A stretch of DNA of 7,908 nucleotides from Caldifarciminota bacterium (lineage in GTDB: Bacteria > Hydrothermota > 32-111 > QNBC01). Location of the stretch: contig JAGLYS010000332.1 of assembly GCA_023132105.1 (NCBI GenBank), positions 1 through 7,908 of the forward strand, written 5' to 3'. The notes beneath the pieces were generated by a model that did not search any database, had not been told where the DNA came from, and worked only from the letters and a program-made list of their open reading frames with translations. Position 1 is the first letter of the stretch. Every line of letters begins with the position of its first letter. The position numbers were made by a program, and so were the translations under genes. Of the stretch, positions 4,492-7,908 are shown one piece after another.

Positions 4492-7249
4492 AGATTCTAT
4501 TAATTTACCTAAAACATCATTTAAAATGAAGGCGAATCTATCACAAAAAGAACCTATGATTTTAAAAGATTGGGAAAAGTCAGAATTGTACAAGAAGATG
4601 ATTAGCAACAGAAAAAGTGACACCCCTTTTATTCTGCATGATGGGCCACCTTATGCTAATGGAGATATACATGTTGGAACTGCTTTTAATAAGGTTTTAA
4701 AAGATTTTATTGTAAAGTATAAAATTATGAAAGGGTATTATTCTCCTTTTATTCCCGGATGGGATTGTCATGGAATGCCTATCGAACATAAAGTCGTAGG
4801 ACAATTAGGAGAGAAAGCAGAGAATATGTCAAAACTTTCTATTAGAGAAGTATGTAGGAAATATGCTAATAAATATGCAAAAATTCAAAGGGAGCAATTC
4901 AAAAGATTAGGCATAACAGGTGATTGGGGTAATCCATATCTTACAATGGATTACCAATATGAGGGTGACATAATAAGAAACTTTGCTCAAATGGTAGAAA
5001 ACGGGTATATATATAGAGGTTTAAGACCAATTCACTGGTGTACGAAATGTAAAACTGCACTTGCAGAAGCTGAGGTCGAATATAAAGATCATAAATCTCA
5101 TTCGATTTATGTGAAATTTAGAATGATCGAAGATATTGAAGAAAAACCTACATATATTTTGATCTGGACAACAACTCCATGGACACTCCCCGCGAATGTA
5201 GCGATAGCAGTTCATCCTTCATATAAATATGTTCTATGTGATGTGGGGGGAGAAAATTATATATTTCTTAAAGATCTAAAGAAAGAGGTAGAGAACAATA
5301 TTAATTTAAAAGATTGTAAAATCATAAAAGAGTATAATGGCGCTGAACTTGAAGGGTTTAAATATAAACATCCATTTATTGATAGAATCGGACCGATTGT
5401 TCTTGCAGATTATGTTACTGTTGATACGGGTACGGGATGTGTTCATACTGCTCCCGGACATGGATATGAAGATTACCAGACAGGGCTTAAATATAAACTT
5501 CCTATCGTAAGCCCGGTTGGAGAAGAGGGGGATTTCACAGAAGAATTTTCGCTTATGAAGGGAGAAAATGTATTTGATGCCAATGAAAAAATCATTGATT
5601 TATTAAATGAAAAAAAGGTTTTATTACATAATGAAATAATTGTACATTCATATCCTCATTGCTGGCGTTGTGAAACACCATTAATTTTTAGAGCGACAAA
5701 ACAATGGTTTCTTGATGTTAATCATAACGGATTAAAGGATAGATTACTTTCTGAAATTGATAAAACAGAATGGATTCCGGCATGGAGCAGGGATAGAATT
5801 AGAAATATGGTAGAAACAAGACCTGATTGGTGTCTTTCAAGACAGAGAATCTGGGGTGTTCCAATCCCTGTGTTCTACTGTAAAGATTGCGGTGAGGTTA
5901 TACTCGATAAAGACATTATTCGTAATGTTGCAAAGATTTTTGATGAAAATGGTTCTGATGCATGGTTTAAGATGGAACCTAAAGATATGCTTGGTAAAGG
6001 ATATAAATGTAAGAAGTGTAAGAGCGATAATTTTGCAAAGGAAGAAGACATTTTTGATGTGTGGTTTGATGCTTCTTGTAGTCATTCTGCTGTTGTTGAG
6101 CGAAGAAAAGAATTGTACTGGCCAAGTGATCTTTACCTGGAAGCCGTAGATCAGCATAGAGGTTGGTTTCAACTTTCATTGATTGCAAGTCTTACAACAA
6201 AGGTAAAAGCTCCTTTTAAATCCGTTTTAACACATGGTCTGATACTCGACACTGAAATGAGGAAAATGTCAAAGAAACATGGAAATGTCATTAATCCTCT
6301 TGATATTATCAATAAGTATGGTGCAGATATCCTGAGATTGTGGTTTAGTTCAGTGAATTATGTTTCGGATATTTCATTCGGTGAAGAGAGTCTTGAGAAA
6401 AATGTAGATGCATATAGAAAAATGAGAAACACATTAAGATTTATGCTGGGTGTTCTCTATGATTTTAATCAAGATAATAATGCAGTTGAATATGATAATC
6501 TTGAAGATATTGATAAATATATGCTTCATAAATATGAAATGTTAAAAAGGGAAATAATCAAACATTATGATAAATATGAATTTCACAGAATTTATTATAA
6601 ACTATTATATTTTGCAACAGTAGATTTATCTCATTACTATCTTGATATCATGAAAGACAGATTATACACTTATAGAAAGAATTCTAATAAAAGGAGAAGT
6701 GCTCAAACAGGAATTAATATTATACTCACAGGTTTAATCAAAATGATAGCTCCGATTCTTGTATTTACGGCAGATGAAGTATGGAGAAAGCTTTATCCTG
6801 ACAGTGCTTCAATACATCTTGAAAATTTTCCTATTCCTAAAGATATTTATTTAAATAACACTATTTTTGAAAAATGGGAAAAGCTAAATATTATTAGAGA
6901 TGAGGTGTTAAAAGCTATTGAAATCGAAAGAAAAAATGGAATTATTGGCAATAGTGTAGAAGCTATGGTGGAAATATACAGTTGCAAAAGCGATTATAAT
7001 AATATCATTAAAGAATATGAAAAGGAGCTACCGTTACTTTTTATAGTTTCACAGGTAAAACTTCTAAAGGAACCTCTTAATGATTCTATATTAAAATCTG
7101 AGAATACTAAAATTATAGTCAATGTAAGAAATGCTATTGGTGAAAAATGTGAAAGATGCTGGCTTTATTCGGAATCAGTTGGTACGAATAATAAACATAG
7201 TACATTATGTGATAAATGTATTGATGCTGTTACTCACTTGGAGGAATAA
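4481..7249 (+). CDS. ileS: Isoleucyl-tRNA synthetase
   Basis: The 922-residue cytosolic class I synthetase charges tRNA-Ile and edits valine. Visible parts in order: HIGH motif as HVGT (64-67) in DGPPYANGDIHVGTAFNK, GWDCHGMPIEHKV (93-105), CP1 editing domain with TTTPWTLPAN (230-239) and GTGCVHTAPGHGYEDY (317-332, keeping the editing aspartate D331), DWCLSRQRIWGVPIP (449-463), zinc-ribbon cysteines CKDC (467-470) and CKKC (510-513), EAVDQHRGWFQ (554-564), KMSKK (595-599), the anticodon-binding helices, and a C-terminal zinc finger with C890, C893, C910 and C913. Length and zinc finger fit the bacterial (IleS1) type. Oddities: KMSKK for KMSKS, EAVDQ for EGSDQ and DVWFDASCSH for DVWFDSGSSH. GGAG at 4470-4473 precedes ATG 4481 by seven bases, inside the TPR gene. 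No T-box leader is present. Confidence 0.98.
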   Translation: MSYKDSINLPKTSFKMKANLSQKEPMILKDWEKSELYKKMISNRKSDTPFILHDGPPYANGDIHVGTAFNKVLKDFIVKYKIMKGYYSPFIPGWDCHGMPIEHKVVGQLGEKAENMSKLSIREVCRKYANKYAKIQREQFKRLGITGDWGNPYLTMDYQYEGDIIRNFAQMVENGYIYRGLRPIHWCTKCKTALAEAEVEYKDHKSHSIYVKFRMIEDIEEKPTYILIWTTTPWTLPANVAIAVHPSYKYVLCDVGGENYIFLKDLKKEVENNINLKDCKIIKEYNGAELEGFKYKHPFIDRIGPIVLADYVTVDTGTGCVHTAPGHGYEDYQTGLKYKLPIVSPVGEEGDFTEEFSLMKGENVFDANEKIIDLLNEKKVLLHNEIIVHSYPHCWRCETPLIFRATKQWFLDVNHNGLKDRLLSEIDKTEWIPAWSRDRIRNMVETRPDWCLSRQRIWGVPIPVFYCKDCGEVILDKDIIRNVAKIFDENGSDAWFKMEPKDMLGKGYKCKKCKSDNFAKEEDIFDVWFDASCSHSAVVERRKELYWPSDLYLEAVDQHRGWFQLSLIASLTTKVKAPFKSVLTHGLILDTEMRKMSKKHGNVINPLDIINKYGADILRLWFSSVNYVSDISFGEESLEKNVDAYRKMRNTLRFMLGVLYDFNQDNNAVEYDNLEDIDKYMLHKYEMLKREIIKHYDKYEFHRIYYKLLYFATVDLSHYYLDIMKDRLYTYRKNSNKRRSAQTGINIILTGLIKMIAPILVFTADEVWRKLYPDSASIHLENFPIPKDIYLNNTIFEKWEKLNIIRDEVLKAIEIERKNGIIGNSVEAMVEIYSCKSDYNNIIKEYEKELPLLFIVSQVKLLKEPLNDSILKSENTKIIVNVRNAIGEKCERCWLYSESVGTNNKHSTLCDKCIDAVTHLEE

Positions 7250-7629
7250 TGGATAAACGGAAATTAAAACATTATGAAAAATTACTTCTAAAGAAGAGGA
7301 AAGATATTGTGGAAGAACTTGATTTGATTAGAAAATCTTTATCCGAAGGTTTTGAATCTTCTGGAGAAATCTCTTCATATCCATCACATATGGCAGATTT
7401 AGGTACTGATTCATCTGAAAAAGAGATGCTTTCAATGATAATGACAACAGCTTCCGAAATGTTAAATGATATTGATGAAGCATTAGTTAAGATTGCCGAA
7501 GGATCATATGGTTCTTGTGAATTATGTGAGAATGATATCAATTTAGAAAGACTTGATTTTATTCCTTATACGAAATATTGCATTAAATGTAAGGCAAAAC
7601 AGGATATATCTATAAGAGGTATTATGTGA
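7249..7629 (+). CDS. TraR/DksA family zinc-finger protein
   Basis: The 126-residue protein has the DksA/TraR layout: a basic N-terminal helix and coiled-coil segment (about 1-85), the family signature HMADLGTDSSEKE (47-59), and a C4 zinc finger with C90, C93, C111 and C114. Family members enter the RNA polymerase secondary channel and alter initiation, in some species together with (p)ppGpp. It is shorter than E. coli DksA (151 residues), so orthology and ppGpp dependence are not assured and I give no symbol. GGAGG at 7240-7244 lies four bases before the ATG, whose A is the last base of the ileS stop (TAATG). It is followed by lspA with another overlap, placing it firmly inside the operon. 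Confidence 0.93.
   Translation: MDKRKLKHYEKLLLKKRKDIVEELDLIRKSLSEGFESSGEISSYPSHMADLGTDSSEKEMLSMIMTTASEMLNDIDEALVKIAEGSYGSCELCENDINLERLDFIPYTKYCIKCKAKQDISIRGIM
7615..7619 (+). promoter_or_regulatory. Ribosome-binding site supporting the lspA GTG start
   Basis: AGAGG lies six bases before GTG 7626, inside the end of the TraR/DksA gene. No ATG in the lspA frame is suitably placed, so this site decides for the GTG that overlaps the upstream TGA stop. Confidence 0.55.
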
Positions 7630-7908
7630 AAAAAGTATATGAAAGATTATATTTTATAATTTTTCTATTTATTTCTATCATATCCGTTGATCAATTAACC
7701 AAATATCTTATTAGAAAAACATTCATAATTGGGGAAAGCAAAGAAATCTTAGGTAGTTTTTTTAGATTTACATTTGTTCTCAATCCTTATGCGGCATTTG
7801 GTCTTTCATTAGGACCCAGGTGGATTTATTATCTTTTTGTGTTTTTGGCAATCGCTTTAATCGTTTACTATTTTATAAAAAATTATTCTAAAGCGAATGA
7901 ATTTGAAA
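7626..7908 (+). CDS. lspA: Lipoprotein signal peptidase (signal peptidase II), 3' end cut by window
   Basis: Ninety-four codons are present before the window ends. LspA is an inner-membrane aspartyl protease that cleaves the signal peptide from diacylglyceryl-prolipoproteins. Visible are a first membrane helix (about 8-21), the conserved SVDQLTKYLI motif with catalytic aspartate D22 and K26, a short extracytoplasmic segment, NPYAAFGLSLG (53-63) corresponding to the family NxGAAFG motif, and a second hydrophobic helix (about 66-84). The second catalytic aspartate and later helices lie beyond the window. The usual glycine of NxG is Y55 here. The GTG start overlaps the preceding stop (GTGA) and has AGAGG six bases upstream. 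There is no frameshift; the gene is incomplete only because the sequence stops. Confidence 0.92.
   Translation, partial: MKKVYERLYFIIFLFISIISVDQLTKYLIRKTFIIGESKEILGSFFRFTFVLNPYAAFGLSLGPRWIYYLFVFLAIALIVYYFIKNYSKANEFE

Noticed and set aside
5021..6188. Open frames at 5021-5215, 5837-6172 and 5979-6188 (minus) and 5856-6149 (plus)
   Set aside because: All are shadows inside the conserved ileS frame with no ribosome-binding site or family resemblance.
7272..7541. 89-residue minus-strand frame
   Set aside because: It is antisense to the TraR/DksA gene, serine-rich by mirror of its codons, and unsupported.

Overview
The window is a compact, strongly AT-rich stretch of bacterial chromosome made almost entirely of housekeeping genes. 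The genes are tightly packed, often overlapping, and sit in two rightward operons separated by one leftward gene. Recognisable products are a YggS/PLPBP-type pyridoxal-phosphate protein, a GNAT acetyltransferase, the Tex RNA-binding protein, a TPR protein, isoleucyl-tRNA synthetase, a TraR/DksA zinc-finger protein and the start of lipoprotein signal peptidase. Low GC content, ileS/DksA-like/lspA clustering, and an intergenic region carrying TTCGTGG-type and CTGAAGT-type short repeats suggest an uncultivated or candidate-phylum anaerobe, perhaps of the Cloacimonadota/WOR-3 kind. That placement is a guess from gene order and repeat style, not a demonstrated assignment.

Layout. Bases 1-174 are non-coding. 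They hold two short repeat families, then a 25-bp AT-rich imperfect palindrome that overlaps the -35 box of a near-consensus sigma-70 promoter. That promoter reads into yggS (175-834) and a coupled GNAT gene (831-1409). The geometry predicts a leaderless or nearly leaderless yggS mRNA. The GNAT gene converges on tex (1389-3521, minus strand) and the two share their last seven codons antisense, in the same triplet register. Bases 3522-3774 form a 253-bp divergent intergenic region. It contains the tex promoter, a locally GC-rich island with overlapping inverted repeats, a helically phased direct repeat, and an extended -10 promoter for the next operon. That operon is TPR gene (3775-4491), ileS (4481-7249), TraR/DksA gene (7249-7629) and lspA (7626 to the window end), each joined to the next by overlapping stop and start codons.

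Functionally, the second operon puts isoleucine charging, an RNA-polymerase-binding DksA-like factor and lipoprotein maturation under one promoter, with an uncharacterised six-TPR cytosolic protein as first gene. I see no mobile element, CRISPR array, RNA gene or defence system, and nothing I would call a new biological system. The most interesting signals are regulatory (the dyad over the yggS promoter and the structured tex/TPR intergenic region), together with unusual residues in the IleRS and LspA signature motifs.
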